From NCBI GenBank assembly GCA_963281255.1, contig OY725503.1, positions 3,658,001-3,722,000 of the forward strand: DNA of 64,000 bases, written 5' to 3'. The translations under genes were made by a program, and so were the position numbers. Numbering within the stretch: the first letter of the stretch is position 1; the number at the start of each line of letters is the position of its first letter. The notes below the pieces were generated by a model, which had not been told where the DNA came from, ran no database searches, and worked only from the letters and a program-made list of their open reading frames with translations. Of the stretch, positions 50,408-62,637 are shown one piece after another. The stretch comes from Aphrocallistes beatrix (lineage: Eukaryota > Porifera > Hexactinellida > Sceptrulophora > Aphrocallistidae).

Positions 50408-50649
50408 ATGCTACTAACATATCGATATATGAAATTACTCGTAATTAATCATAAATTTATAATTAAAGTCTGAATTTCAGATATGTTTGAAGGCAAAATA
50501 AGTAAAGTTGAACTATTAAACTGTATAAATAAATAGTTCTTAGCATGAAGAATAGTTTCAATCACTAAATCATTTACAAAGACAGAGATCTAGATTGGTA
50601 ATTAACTACCCTAAAGATAAGCTTAGGGAACAGAGAGCTGATACTGTCA

Positions 50650-53600
50650 TCATGTAATGTCAGATATGACAGTATCATTAAATGGAGGAGGATCCTGCTC
50701 GAACTCATCAAGAGTGATGGCTTGCGTTTGCGCTGTGCTGTTTATCTCTGAGCTTTGTATTGGAGGTAAGGGAGGCTGGATTATTATCACTTGATCGATC
50801 CCTTGCAAGTCTGAATGGCTTAGGTCTGCAAGTGGACTCTTCAACACTTCATGTGGCTGATCTGGTGGAGCGTTCACTTCCGGTACAACACTTGTTTGAC
50901 CTGGAAACAACTCTTCAATCAAGTTAGGCAAAAACTCATGGATAATCTGGCATGTGTTATCCCAAAGAGAAAGGTCGTTATATTTAAGCTCAGATGACTC
51001 AAAAGTATCCGCAGTTTTCATCACTAGAATCATATTTTTCAAACACTCCGGAATAGCTTCGCATAACAAGTCTGAGTTTTCAAGTAACATAAACTGTTTC
51101 ATGTAACTCAGTATTTTGATCCATAAATCTATGAACTCAGGTAACACTTGGAGATTGGTCAGATGTTGGAGGAATACTTTGCACAGGATGGTTAGAGAAC
51201 GTATGCGAGTTTCTTCAAGAGCTGTTTGTATCAGAGATTTCTCCGCTTTTAATAAATAGTCCAGGAGTGGGAAAAACACCTTATCAAAACAGCTGACCCA
51301 GTTGTGGATTGAAAGCTCTAGGAGGTATGGGGATAAGAGTGACTTTTGTAAGATATTGAATGCCGATTGCCGTAGGGCACGGTAACGGCTTGTAGCTAGA
51401 TGAGCCATTCCCTGTAGCAATGGACAGTAACCCTTCACCCAAGCAATCCGTTTCAAGTCCGCGTTCATTCCTTCTGCTGTCAATTGGACTTCATCCAGGG
51501 CAATCTGAGTACAGATCTCATTGATGTGATTGAAAGTGACCAACAGGATCTCCAAACACTTCTGCTGTTCTTTCTCCCAGAACGGAGCTGAGTGGAGGTT
51601 TGATGGTGGGCTGTTTTCATTCGAACGTAGATTTGCTGAATCAGGACTCTGTGGCATTTGCGAAGTTACTTCCGCGAAAGTTCTCACTGCATGCGTGAAA
51701 GCGAGAATATTCGTCACAGAGAGGGAGGGGCAATGGTCCAAGAGGAGAGAGTCGAGGAGACTGACCGCTTGCTGGTACGAGTCGAGACAAGAGACAAACT
51801 TTAGGGGTGTGGGACACAAGGTCAACCGGTCCTTAGGGTCTAGAGAAAATTCCCATGGTACCTGTAGAATCTTTTGACTTATCCGAGAATTGTCACTTGT
51901 TGTTCGCGCTAATTCATTACGAAACGATACTAAATCTGGGCAGCAGCCAGATCCAGCTAGCTCCACAATGGCGAAGATCACAGACCAATCGTGCACCCTC
52001 CGAATCAACAGATGTCTTGTGGAAATTATCCTTCGAATGCCGGCTAAAAGCTGAGCTCCGATCTCATTCAGAAGTGGTTGTGGGAGGCAGAGGAATATCT
52101 TGAGTGCTTGGAGTGCTCGCTCGCTCATGGAACCCATTGAAAAGAGACTGTTGATGGCTTGTAGTAGGGATATCACGCCGCGTTCGCAAAAACGTAGCGA
52201 GGAAAATCCATTCAGGATCAATGAAAATAAATGCGTTTCTAACTCTTGCCAGAACGAAGCTGCTCTATCCCTATTCGTAATGGCGATTTTGACCAGGAGT
52301 TCGAGGAAAAAGATCGCCTTTTCCTCGTCAGCGTGACTCATAGTCTCCTGACTTGCTTGACTAAACACGATTAGAGATTTTATCAATTCTTGAAGCGAAC
52401 CTAAAGCGAGGTACTTCGTATCTTGAAAGAGTTTGTCGAGATTGCAATTACGAATGCATTCCAATGCGGCTTCTCTAGCTTTAACTTCATTTGAATTGGG
52501 CACCCGCTGGCTATCAGATGTCATGTAGGAACGAATTAATGATATAATGGATGCGTCTTGTTTTCCGGCTCCGTTTTCAGTATACGAAATGGTGGCATCG
52601 TTACCTGTCAAGTAATTCTCAACTGTGAGCAGTTCGATAGGGAAAAGGTGAGTGGAGTAGATACGGAATAAACAGTTGAGAATGTCCTTCCAACCTATAA
52701 AACCATAAAACTTGAAAATGTGCTTAATTTTAATCATTTTAATTCAATGTTCATATAAACTTACTGTCTCTAATCACATTTCCGTGTAAGATGCAGATTT
52801 CAAAGACGGTAGAGGTAGCCAACCTCGCGTGACTGCTCGAACCGAAGAGGAGAGGAAAATCTTCTAAACTCTCGATAGCACTCAACATGTACGTGAAATT
52901 ACACACTGTGTGGATAACCTTGTCCAAGATGAAAGGTTGGTTGAAATGGGAAGAGACACAGCTCAATTGCTTGAAGCCATCGATTGCTTTCAGGATTATT
53001 TCTTCACTATTGGCGTTCTCAAAAATGAAACATAAAACGGAATTCGTAGGTCTCCAAATAAGTCCGAATATATCCTTATCATATTCCGGCATCAGAGCAG
53101 TGTAGAACTCAGCCTCTGGACTGGTCGACAGCTTCGAAGCCATCTTCCAGAGGTGTTCATCCAGAACCATGCCACCTCTCTCGTCTGGAATAACAATCTC
53201 GTTCTCTTTGATCTCTGTGTAAATCTCCCTCAGAAACTCAACTGGGAAACTCTTGCCACCATTCATGTCACGTTGTATTCGAATAAATGCGTCGAAACTC
53301 ATCGGAGTTTTAACCTCAGGATTATGTTGATCGGTGTTTAGCATTAAAATCGCATATGAGAGTACGAAAATGGCATCAACATTCGCGAAAATAGTCCCAA
53401 TACCATTTTCATTCTCTTCTAGCCAGTAGTCGGAGAAGATCTCCATCACACGTTGGATGACCGGCGCCTCACCAGACAGCCGAAAAGACTGTGTGAACTC
53501 TCTCACAGCTGATACTAACGGCAACCCATTGAAGTCAAACTGCTTGATAAACTCAATGAGGATTAACTCCTGGCGCTTATCACAGAGATATTCACCTAAG

Positions 53601-55713
53601 AAGGAGAAGAATTATTCACTTTTGTTTAGGAAGTTATGAGTATACCGGTTTTTCCTAGGGGTCAATTCTATTTATAGAGTATTTTTTAGGGTTCCCCCGC
53701 CCAAAATCCCTAGCCCGAATCGGGATATCCTTACCTATTGATTTCTTATTCAACCAAGGATTCTTCTTCAGTAGGACAGCGGCCTTCATTGGCTCAGGCG
53801 GGTCTGTTAGAATCTTGTGCGAAATGAAGTAAGCAATTCCCTCAGAAGGTTTGAGATTGAAAGCTTTACTCCCTGCTAAAAGCTCCTTCTTCATCGAGCG
53901 AAATTTTATCGCATCTTCTGGTGTAACATTTCGCGAGTTTGTAGAGTATTCGAGATGGTTTGGAGAATTCACTTCCTGGATTTTTAAACTTGGGTTGTTT
54001 TGGCGGACGATTGTCCGCGAAATGCTGACAGCTGCTTCACATGCAAGCAAATGTAGTGTTGTTAACCCATTCTGCGAATTCGCCAAATTCGCTAGGAAAA
54101 TACTCGTATCTTCGAACAGATTCTGTCGATACAAACTGCAGTCATAATTCAGATAAATGTCTCTTGCGAAATTTGGCACGTTTAGGATCTCTACAATGTA
54201 CTCCATGATAACTTCTTTCTTGCCAAAGAACACTTTCTCATTATTCACCATTTCCATCAGTTTAGTGTAAAATATCTCGAGTTGCAGTTTCAAGAATCTG
54301 CGATATGAAGTGAACAGAATGTAAGCATTTTGTAATATAATCGCGAAAATCTGCAGATTCTCGTGACGGAGTAAGAAGACGAGATACTTGCATAGGCTGT
54401 CTTGAATAATCTTAACGAGTGAGGGGAAACTCTCCAAGTTGAAAGGCAGGTTTTCAATCACAGTTTTCAGTAAATTCAACCCGATTCTCAGCATCTGTAT
54501 TGAATTCCTCTTATCAAATGGATTGATTAAAGTTGTTAAAAACCGCAATGCCTCCTTGATACAAGGCAGACTGTATGGTTGGTAAGGAGTCCTTTCTTTG
54601 CTGTTTGTGGGTGTGTCTGTGGTTATAACTGTATCGGTGGAGTTGGCGTTCTCTTCACTCGTGAAAGGTGGAATGATGGAATCAGTGTGTGCGTTGCTCT
54701 CAGAATTGAGATGATCAGAATCTACAGAGTAACGTGTCAATAGAAACGACTGGATGACCATATAAGGACATACTCACCTATCTCATTAAGAAGAGGATTC
54801 TCGTCGACTTTCTCAGGTGCAATCTCCTCTGTGCCTCTGCCCATATCATCTGTGTAAGACTCGTTGTCGCCGGTATAAGATGTGGAGTCAGACATGTTTT
54901 CTCGCTGTAGTGTTACTTCCTGTTCGCTCTCAGATGGATTCTCCTCTGTGAAGTCATGTGCCCTCTTCAGGATATGACGCAACAGATCGTTTAATGTCTC
55001 TTCAGAACATTTTCTTAAAAGCTCAGATAGGCGAACTTCAAAGCAAATCCTGAAACAAGACTGGAGGCATTCGCAGATATTCTCGTTGGTTAGGAATGTG
55101 CCGAGGGGGCTCGTGATCAGTGTTTTAAGGATGGTCAGTATCCACATCAGGACAACTTCGTCCTTAGCAGGTTCGCTGCCTTGGAATCGCGTATGTGTAA
55201 CGACATGTGCCAATGTATCTGTAGCCTCTATGACGCCTATAAAATGGCATTAATAAACATCATTACAGATACAGTAGAACCTTGTTAATACCCCTACGGA
55301 AGAAAATATGAACAAATTTCGACCGTCCCTGGTTTTCGCATTAACGAGGTTTTATATCATTGTGCATGCATACCTTTCGAGTTAGCACTGATTATGTCGT
55401 AGAGAATGAACTTGTGTAAACTATGCAATGCCAGTCCTGTGATGTGTCCACTGATGTTCTCGTTCTTGATTATCTCCAAGAACGGACGTACCAGTACACT
55501 GCAGTCCAGTTCGTAGAGGTTGGGAAGAGTGGAGAGTGATGTCTTGACGTTGAAGAGGTTTCTGAGAAACTCATCTGGTTCTTCATCGATACTCCGATGT
55601 GTTGAAGTGGTCCCCCAGCGAGAAGTTGACACTTTTCGCATTGAGGTGATAAGTGTCGTGATCTCATTCTGTATGATTTGAATGGAGCGGTGTTGAATAT
55701 TCACATTCGCCAT
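50650..55713 (-). CDS. GBF1: GBF1-type ARF guanine nucleotide exchange factor
   Basis: Five exons join in frame: 55713-55374, 55236-54778, 54721-53735, 53595-52765 and 52694-50650, giving 1,553 residues (human GBF1 about 1,860). Family landmarks are the N-terminal DCB region (FLEIIKNENISGHITGLAL), the HARF-type THTRFQGSEPAKDEVVLMWIL block, SCFRICFEVRLSELLRK, and a HUS-like stretch. The Sec7 domain carries SFRLSGEAPVIQR with the catalytic glutamate (GEA), YAILMLNTDQHN and NGGKSFP. Helical HDS repeats follow. It activates ARF1 at the early Golgi and recruits the COPI coat. Introns are short (70-141 bp); intron 1 carries a MITE fragment. Confidence 0.93.
55272..55354. mobile_element. Internally deleted MITE fragment in GBF1 intron 1
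   Basis: Starts CAGTAGAACCTTGTTAATAC after a TA and shares the internal block AACAAATTTCGACCGTCCCT with the element in EMG1 intron 2. The right terminus is degenerate (TTAACGAGGTTTTATA). It fills most of the 137-bp intron. Confidence 0.75.
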
Positions 55714-55993
55714 GTTAACATGTGCTAGAAATATTTCATAGCCTAGTTGGTATAATACACGTACTTGCTAGTTCGAAATGAATTCCAGTCATCCCGTACC
55801 ACATACCAACTCGTTCCAGGTAAACAGATAATCCTGCTTTTCGCTCTGTTCTTACAGATATCTCGTACAGAAATCGTACTTGTCATTTTGGTAGTTGGTA
55901 CGAGTTGACTAGTTCCCGTTTGAAAAAAACGGATATTAAAAGTATGTGAGATTGAATGGCATAATAATTGTAATAACAGCACGAATACATGTA

Positions 55994-58900
55994 TTATACT
56001 AACAATGGATTATGGTGAGAACTCAGACACAAGTTCCCTAAATTAACTTTCAATCTCTCCAACTCCTCTCGCATCCTCTCACACACAGAACTTAGACTCT
56101 CCTTCCTCTCATTAGCTATCACTGAGAACTGGGACATGTCGATTAGCATTTCTCTATCCCTTCTACTCGCCTCTCTCTCTATCTCCTGATCAGCACTCCA
56201 ATCAACCTTCAGTTTAGCTCTACAATCAGCCATGTCCTCGCGTAGTGAAGAACGGGTTTCGTCGCGATTTGAAATTATCACAGACATATTGGATTCCTCT
56301 TCTGAGAGCTGATTAATGGTCTTAGTGAAGTGATCGTTTTGCAATTGAACAACTCTGATCTTATTCGTGGTTTCCCAAAGAGATTCTTCTAACTCGATTG
56401 CTTCCTTTGAAAATTCCTTCATTATATCCTTAGTATCAGCTCTCTTGGACAGAATTTCAAATCTCAAACTCTCCTGCATACATCTCAACGCTTTCGTTTC
56501 TGTGTTCATTCGTTGGGTTCGTTCAATTAATCCATTTTTTTGTGTCTTCAACTCAATTACCTAAATGAAATATAGAAATAGTATATCACCTGCTTATCAT
56601 GTACGCATATGGTGAAGTGGGAAAGTATTCGTTCGACTTTTCCCTTAACTTACCTTCTGTTGGACTTCCTTGTACTTATCATTGGCTGTTCTTAACTCTT
56701 CAAGGAGTGCATTGTATATCACATCTTTCTCCAGTTTATCAGGCTCTACGACTAACAGTTCAGTTTCTAACTCACTGATACGGGCTTTTACTGAACTCAT
56801 CTCTTCAGAGTCTTTTCTCTCTAACAATGCGAACTCTTCGCTCTTCCTCTTAAACTCCTGTTCTAGCTCTGTCAGAACGAGAGAATCTTCTGAAATTTTT
56901 CTTTCCAATTCAAGCATTCCTTGCTTATAGCCCTGCTGGTCTTCCTGGGCAGTGGACATGCGTTGGTTGGAAATGGATAGAAACTTAGATTCTTCCTCTT
57001 TCTTAGCTTGGACCTTTTCTTGCTGCGTCTGCAAGAGTGATTCGATGTTTTGTCGCTCCTGAGTTCGCTTCACAAGGAGGTCTTTAGACAGCTTTATCTG
57101 ATCTCTCATCACAACGATCCCTGCCTCATGCGTTTCCTATTTGTAATATGTAAAAGCAATCCCCAAACTAAAGTTTGAAGTTCTACCATCTCACCTGTAA
57201 GCTCTTGAACTTAATCTCCATGCTGGTAGTCTCTTGTCGCAGCTTGGCAGCTTCTTCAGCTCGAGTGAGGAGAGTGGTCTTCAGCTGTTTTTCAACACCT
57301 TGTATTGTCTTCAACTCGCTCTGTACAGATTTGGTCGATCGCTCTACCCCTTTAAATTCCTTCTCGAGTCTCCTCTTGGTGACTCGTAAATGTTCATTTT
57401 CAGCTTCAATCTTACGCACTTCGTTAGATAAGATTGATATGTCATCCTATAGAAGGCATGCAATTTTTAAATTATAATTAAATTGAATAATTACAAGTCT
57501 ATCGGTTTCTTAAGAACCTGATATTTCTCCGATTTCTCATTCATCTCCTTCCTAATCGCGTTTTTCCTAGCATTTCGCTCAGGGATTTTATCAGAATAAT
57601 TCTGTATCAAACGTGAATTCGTTTCGCTCTCAGTATCAAACATTGCAAGAGTGGATTTCGCATGACTTAGATTGTCTTCAGCTCTCTTTAATTTCCTCAT
57701 TTGTACATTCAGTTCATCCTGGCAATCTTTCAGATCATCTTTATCAAGGATGAGATCGCGTTCTAAAATTGTATTCGATTTTCGTTGAGTGTTTCGTTTC
57801 TGGATTGTATCAGCTAACGTCGATTTGAGGTTGCTTTTCACAGTTTCATGTTCTGCACTTTCCTGTGTTAGTTCCTCACTTAACTGCGTAACATTGACTC
57901 CCAGTTGTACTATATCCTTGTTTATTTGCTCCAAATATTCTCTCGCTTCATTCAGTGATATCTGGACCTCAGCTCTAGAAAAGAGATACAAAAATACACT
58001 CTTTGAACTATCACAATCATAATGTATGTTATAGTTGGCTTTGATGAAATCGTTGAATAAAACAAAACAGTTCTCCGGTTCCCTAACTGTCAAGAGGTAT
58101 GCTGTAGTGATTACATCAGATCATGTTTCCATCTCGAGAAAAACCTTTTCGATGAAATAACTATTAAAAGTGCAAAAGTAGGACACAACTAGCGCTTCCA
58201 GGTTATTAATAAACTAATTAGAAAGAAGACTGTTAACTGATGGACGTATGGCATCAAAGATGGCTGTTTATCGACCGGGCTTCATGCGCCAACACAATAA
58301 ATAACGGAGACAATGCATACAGAACAAGTGCTGGGGATCATGAGGACTATCTGCATTGGAATACTTTTATTCAGTTGTGTTACTCTGAACGCATTGCCAG
58401 TTTTGAATAAAGAAAGCAGTGAAAATGGAAGCTTTGAGAAAGGATTAGCAAAAGTACTGACAGTTGCAGAAACGGTAGTGAAGCTGTGGATGGAATGGGA
58501 GGAATGGAAAAAGGAACATTCGAAAGCGTATGAGAGTTTGGCAGAGGACGAGTATCGATACAAAGTCTGGATGGAGAACTGGGGAAGAATCCACACACAC
58601 AATTCAGACAGCACAAAATCGCATAAACTTGGAATGAACGCATTCGGTGACTTGACGCACGAGGAATTCAAGAAGATGTACCTCTCAAAGTCCACCTTCA
58701 AACCTCAACGCAAAGGCATGAAGTTCCTCCCTCCACTCAACATGGGCGCTTTAGCTGAAACAGTCAACTGGACATCTGAAGGGTATGTAACACCTGTCAA
58801 GAACCAAGGACAGTGCGGCTCTTGTTGGGCTTTCAGTACAACCGGGGCGCTGGAAGGGTTGCACTATCGAGCGACTGGCAAACTGGTCTCAATGTCAGAA

Positions 58901-60254
58901 CAGAACCTGCTGGATTGTTCTTCTGTCTACGGGAACCAGGGATGCTCTGGTGGTCTGATGGACTACGCGTTTGAGTATATCAAAGCGAACGGAGGGATCG
59001 ACTCAGAGGAGAGTTACCCATACGAGGGGGAGCAAGGCAAGTGCAGATACAAGGGTAGATATTCCGTAACTAGTCTCTCCGAGTATGTCGATATCCCAAC
59101 CGGGGATGAGTACAGTCTACAGGTCGGAATAGCATCTCAAGGCCCAGTTTCCATCGCAATAGACGCGTCCCACTCTTCCTTCCAGTTCTACCGCAGCGGA
59201 GTGTACGTAGAGTCAGAGTGCAGTAGTCAGGAGCTGGACCATGGAGTGCTAGGCGTAGGGTACGGCTATGAAAACGGACAGGAGTATTGGTTGATTAAGA
59301 ACAGCTGGGGCACTGCATGGGGGGATCGTGGTTACATCAAAATGCTTCGGAACAAGTACAACCAGTGTGGTGTAGCCACCGTTGCGAGTTACCCAATAGT
59401 GTAAATGTGTCCTATGTAACCATTGTACATTAATTTTTACTGCTTTCTATATACACTTCTATTGTCTTTTCCACTTAATACAATATTGTACCAAATAAAT
59501 ATTCCCATTGTTATGTTCAGTTATAATCATGTCGCTATCTGTATATAATGGCTTTGAAAGTAGAGATATTGTGATGGTTTTACCATCTGGTGAATTGGAA
59601 ACAAGTGTTGCATGAATCCAATAATGACAATAGAACGAATCCTATGCGGTTGAGACAATAGAACTTAATTATGAAAAGGAAATGATGGAAACTAGTTTTG
59701 GAGTTTCTATACTAACACATATAATCATCTACTCCTACAGCTTACCTCATGGTGAGCATATTGTTGAGGAACTCTATGGCAGTGTCGTAATCCTTCTTCA
59801 AATTCTTCATCGTTGGTACTATCACTGAGGTATGCAGTTCTGTGATCTGCTTGTCCTTCTCGAGCCGCGAGATTTCCTCTTCCATCTCCTTCAGCCTGTT
59901 TTGGAGATCGTCGATGATTGCTTGGTTAGACAAGCGAGCGGACATAACAATTTGTTGGATTTCCTGCTGAATAGCATTGGGCATGTTGTCAAATTTGTAT
60001 CTGAGAGCGCTGGAACGTATCGTCTCTGTCTCCAATGTCTCATGCGAATCTTGCACATGTTTATCAAGCGTAGAGAGAATGCTGGTCAGGTTTTTTACAG
60101 TTGAAATAGCTTTTTCCTTTGTGTGGGGAGGAAAAATTGACTCGCTTTGCAATAGTAACTCGATATTTCTTAATATCTCGGTTGAATCGACTTGCACTCT
60201 CTGTTTCCCACTTGAAACATCGACGACGCTTGAGCTGTGCAGAGATAAGGCCAT
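55994..60254 (-). CDS. Coiled-coil protein, CCDC175-like, host of cathepsin L
   Basis: Five exons join in frame: 60254-59746, 57974-57518, 57446-57195, 57136-56654 and 56560-55994, giving 755 residues (human CCDC175 about 793). ATG at 60254 (MALSLHSS) is the start. Nearly the whole chain is predicted coiled coil. The N-terminal segment [16 protein letters not shown] with VMSAR and the following [14 protein letters not shown] resemble the conserved LP-x-x-I region of CCDC175; this is from memory and not decisive. CCDC175 function is poorly known. Exon 2 ends at a weak donor (GTTCTT). Intron 1 (59745-57975, about 1.8 kb) contains an intact cathepsin L gene on the opposite strand. Confidence 0.68.
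58313..59404 (+). CDS. Cathepsin L-like cysteine protease, nested
   Basis: A 363-residue intronless ORF. The signal peptide lies after Met10 ([13 protein letters not shown]). The propeptide inhibitor region has an ERFNIN-like helix and the GMNAFGDLT block. The mature papain fold shows [11 protein letters not shown] with catalytic Cys171, the [14 protein letters not shown] block, the catalytic His in [11 protein letters not shown] and the Asn in WLIKNSWG. It is expected to be a lysosomal or secreted endopeptidase. A propeptide extension of about 25 residues before the ERFNIN helix makes it a little longer than human CTSL (333). The gene lies in intron 1 of the CCDC175-like gene on the opposite strand. 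AATAAA-like signals follow near 59495. Confidence 0.95.
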   Translation: MHTEQVLGIMRTICIGILLFSCVTLNALPVLNKESSENGSFEKGLAKVLTVAETVVKLWMEWEEWKKEHSKAYESLAEDEYRYKVWMENWGRIHTHNSDSTKSHKLGMNAFGDLTHEEFKKMYLSKSTFKPQRKGMKFLPPLNMGALAETVNWTSEGYVTPVKNQGQCGSCWAFSTTGALEGLHYRATGKLVSMSEQNLLDCSSVYGNQGCSGGLMDYAFEYIKANGGIDSEESYPYEGEQGKCRYKGRYSVTSLSEYVDIPTGDEYSLQVGIASQGPVSIAIDASHSSFQFYRSGVYVESECSSQELDHGVLGVGYGYENGQEYWLIKNSWGTAWGDRGYIKMLRNKYNQCGVATVASYPIV

Positions 60255-60918
60255 GCTATTCACTTCTTAATCGGGTTGTAGCTCTTTTCCTTGATGGAAA
60301 GTAAATACTTTTTAGCTAGGATGAGTTCTTTCTGGAATATCGTACGTGAAGTTGGTTTGTATCTGGTTCTGATGTTCGTCAACACTTCTGGTGTAACTAC
60401 TGGCATAAATAAATCTTCGAAAATATTAAATAAAATATCTCATGCAACAGTAGGACTATTAGAAAGTCCCACACAGTGACTCGAATTGGCAGTTTACAAC
60501 GATTCGCCATTTAGTACCCAGGTAGTTCACCAGTGTTCTATCAGCATAGCTATGGGTAAACGAATAAGTCCCTAATTATAGTCGTTTCAGATTCGAATAG
60601 AATTTATATGTCGGTTAATTCGTGTTATAATTATTGATTCAAATGTGAATTCATCATCATTTTATGTTCACAAATGTGAAGTTGCATTTGTGATGCTGTA
60701 ACTTTACATATGTTATTATGAGTTGATATTTTATTTTGCTGACTATACTATATTAGGCTAACTTCTAAAATAATCGTGATGGCCAGCCGGCCCTTTATAC
60801 CCTCTCCCCATTAAATTTCTCAAAATGAACTTCTCTATGATCCATAATGGCAGATTTCACTGTAGTATATTTGCATTTTAATAACTTCACACATCAATAT
60901 GTATAAATATATATGAAT
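60255..60918. other. Intergenic, no gene supported
   Basis: Between the 5' end of the CCDC175-like gene and the 3' end of B3GALT6. A 61-codon plus-strand ORF (60294-60479) starts 40 bp from the CCDC175-like start; see rejected items. The rest is AT-rich. Confidence 0.5.
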
Positions 60919-61887
60919 TTATTCTATTCCGTCCAACCTGTGACAGCAATGAGAAGGCAGCACATTCCAATTATAGATGTAACCAGGATACGAGTTGAAC
61001 TCTTTCGGACACATCCGACCAGTATCCAGCCAACTCTCGTACTTTATTTTCATGTTATCCGCCGATTCTTTATGACTGACGAGATAGTTATTAGAACAAC
61101 CTCTTGATTCTGCTTCCGTGTTAAAACGTGTATCGTGATTCTTTGTGATATCAAGGACGCTAAGCCAAGCTCCAATGGTCACATCTTCATTCTTGAACTG
61201 TTTCAGAAAGTCTGCGTTTGCAGCTATATAGTGCACTAGATCAGAGCTGAGGATGTAACCACCGCCGAAAGCAAAAGGGAGATATTTATCACACAAATTC
61301 CATTCCTTCTCAGCCCATTTACCTGTGCGTTTGACTGAAGAACGACCACGGAAGAATCCCCAATACAAACGTGTCTTCGGAATTTCTTCCTCTCTAATGA
61401 CCCCCAATAACTTCGTCAGTTGCACGAAACTATCATCATCACACTTTAGCAGGAAATCTGTTCGTATATTTTTATTCACCCACTTGAAGCTCTCGACAAC
61501 TTTGCCCGTTAGCGTTCCGTAGTCATCTGCTAAATTCGGTAATAGTAATAAATCTTGGTAAGCTCCATCTTCCTGCTCCAATTGCTGATCAAGGTACCCA
61601 TCATTACTACTTCCAATCACAAATTTATGTTTCACATTCTTTATTTTCTGTAAAGGTAACAACCAAGTTTTCCTGATCGCATTTCTTTTGTCTATATTTT
61701 CTCTTGCGGACAAAATAACGATGAACAATGTGAATGGATTTGTTCCTTGCTTTACAAGGTTTTCTCCAGGATAGGAATTTATTCCTGGTGTGGTCTGGTG
61801 TGAACTCCAAATATAATTAATAATTAATTGGAGAGAAATTACTATTCCAGTTATAGTGATAACATGATATGCTCGCAACCTGATCAT
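60919..61887 (-). CDS. B3GALT6: Beta-1,3-galactosyltransferase 6
   Basis: A 322-residue intact single-exon ORF (human 329, also intronless). Type II membrane anchor at about 8-27, then the GT31 domain: RNAIRKTWLLP, LLLLPNLADDYGTLTGKVV, LLKCDDDSFVQ (metal-binding DDD), RLYWGFFRGR, CDKYLPFAFGGGYILSSDLVHYI in overlapping segments, the NEDVTIGAWL block and ESRGCSNNYLVSHK. The C-terminus PSHCCHRLDGIE is close to that of the human enzyme. It adds the second galactose of the proteoglycan linker tetrasaccharide in the Golgi, so this animal should make glycosaminoglycan-type proteoglycans. That fits the sulfatase genes nearby in theme only. Confidence 0.93.
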   Translation of the reverse strand: MIRLRAYHVITITGIVISLQLIINYIWSSHQTTPGINSYPGENLVKQGTNPFTLFIVILSARENIDKRNAIRKTWLLPLQKIKNVKHKFVIGSSNDGYLDQQLEQEDGAYQDLLLLPNLADDYGTLTGKVVESFKWVNKNIRTDFLLKCDDDSFVQLTKLLGVIREEEIPKTRLYWGFFRGRSSVKRTGKWAEKEWNLCDKYLPFAFGGGYILSSDLVHYIAANADFLKQFKNEDVTIGAWLSVLDITKNHDTRFNTEAESRGCSNNYLVSHKESADNMKIKYESWLDTGRMCPKEFNSYPGYIYNWNVLPSHCCHRLDGIE

Positions 61888-62031
61888 TCCAGTATTATGT
61901 CTTTGAGAGTTGCAAGCTGTAGAGCTATGAAAGGTATTACATTAAAGAACTTAAACCTATATTGTAGTGTGGTAAAAAGGTTCACACCTCTTTTAATTAA
62001 TAAATGTATTATAAAATAATGTTTTGCAAGT

Positions 62032-62637
62032 TTAATTAGTGTCTATGTGGTTTTCTAGAACAGGTGAGCTTGGTCTTTCAGCTAACGTCTCACTCCCAAG
62101 TTCAGCTGGGTTCTCCATGCTAGGCTCTTCCAAACTTTCCTGCATATGATAATCCTTTCCTATTTGCTTGTACCAATCCATCTTTAGGTTTTTCAGCGTC
62201 CTTGGCTTATGCCTCGCCACTTTTATAGTCCGCCTGGTCATCTTCCTGCCTCGAGATGTGCTGTTAAATTGGTTCGGACTGGAGTACCTCCGTGTCACAG
62301 CACTCCGTGTACTCTTCAACATGGCCTGTAAGACTGAGTTGAGGCAGACCTGCGGAACTTCCTCCCCCTGGTTGGCAAGAATGTTAGCAGCTGCCTTCTG
62401 AAACAGTTCCATATACTTATCGCACGTTTTCATTATTTCATTCTCGAACTGTGAAGTGAGTAATGTTTTCATAAGTTCGAGCGCTTCCATTGACTGTCCA
62501 CTGTTAGTTGTTGGTCCGAATGTTGTTGAAGTTAAGCTCATGGTGGAGGTGTTAGTTGGTTTGTTAATGTATTTAGTTTTCTTGTTGAACAATAGCCTGG
62601 TATAGTCCAGGTGTGGAGAGCAGTTATCTGGTTCCAT
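62032..62637 (-). CDS. DNTTIP1 dimerisation-domain protein
   Basis: A 201-residue single-exon ORF. Residues of about 45-115 (SMEALELMKTLL, NEIMKTCDKYMELFQKAA and GEEV) resemble the N-terminal dimerisation domain of DNTTIP1, the scaffold of the MiDAC histone deacetylase complex. A basic segment follows (RGRKMTRRTIKVARHKPR) and then an acidic Ser/Pro-rich tail. The C-terminal SKI/SNO-like DNA-binding domain of DNTTIP1 (human 329 residues) is absent. It is either a short paralogue or a lineage-specific version. Expected nuclear. The name rests on one domain. Confidence 0.6.
   Translation of the reverse strand: MEPDNCSPHLDYTRLLFNKKTKYINKPTNTSTMSLTSTTFGPTTNSGQSMEALELMKTLLTSQFENEIMKTCDKYMELFQKAAANILANQGEEVPQVCLNSVLQAMLKSTRSAVTRRYSSPNQFNSTSRGRKMTRRTIKVARHKPRTLKNLKMDWYKQIGKDYHMQESLEEPSMENPAELGSETLAERPSSPVLENHIDTN

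Noticed and set aside
55743-55982. 79-codon minus-strand ORF upstream of GBF1
   Set aside because: Low-quality composition, no recognisable domain, and it lies in the promoter/5' UTR of GBF1.
57975-58093. ORF extension [10 protein letters not shown]... before exon 2 of the coiled-coil gene
   Set aside because: A good acceptor (TCTTTTCTAG) at 57975 joins in phase with the exon at 59746, so the extension is intron read-through, not the N-terminus.
60294-60479. 61-codon plus-strand ORF beginning MESKYFLARM
   Set aside because: It sits in the upstream region of the CCDC175-like gene with one weakly hydrophobic stretch. No family recognised, and length is within chance for AT-rich DNA.
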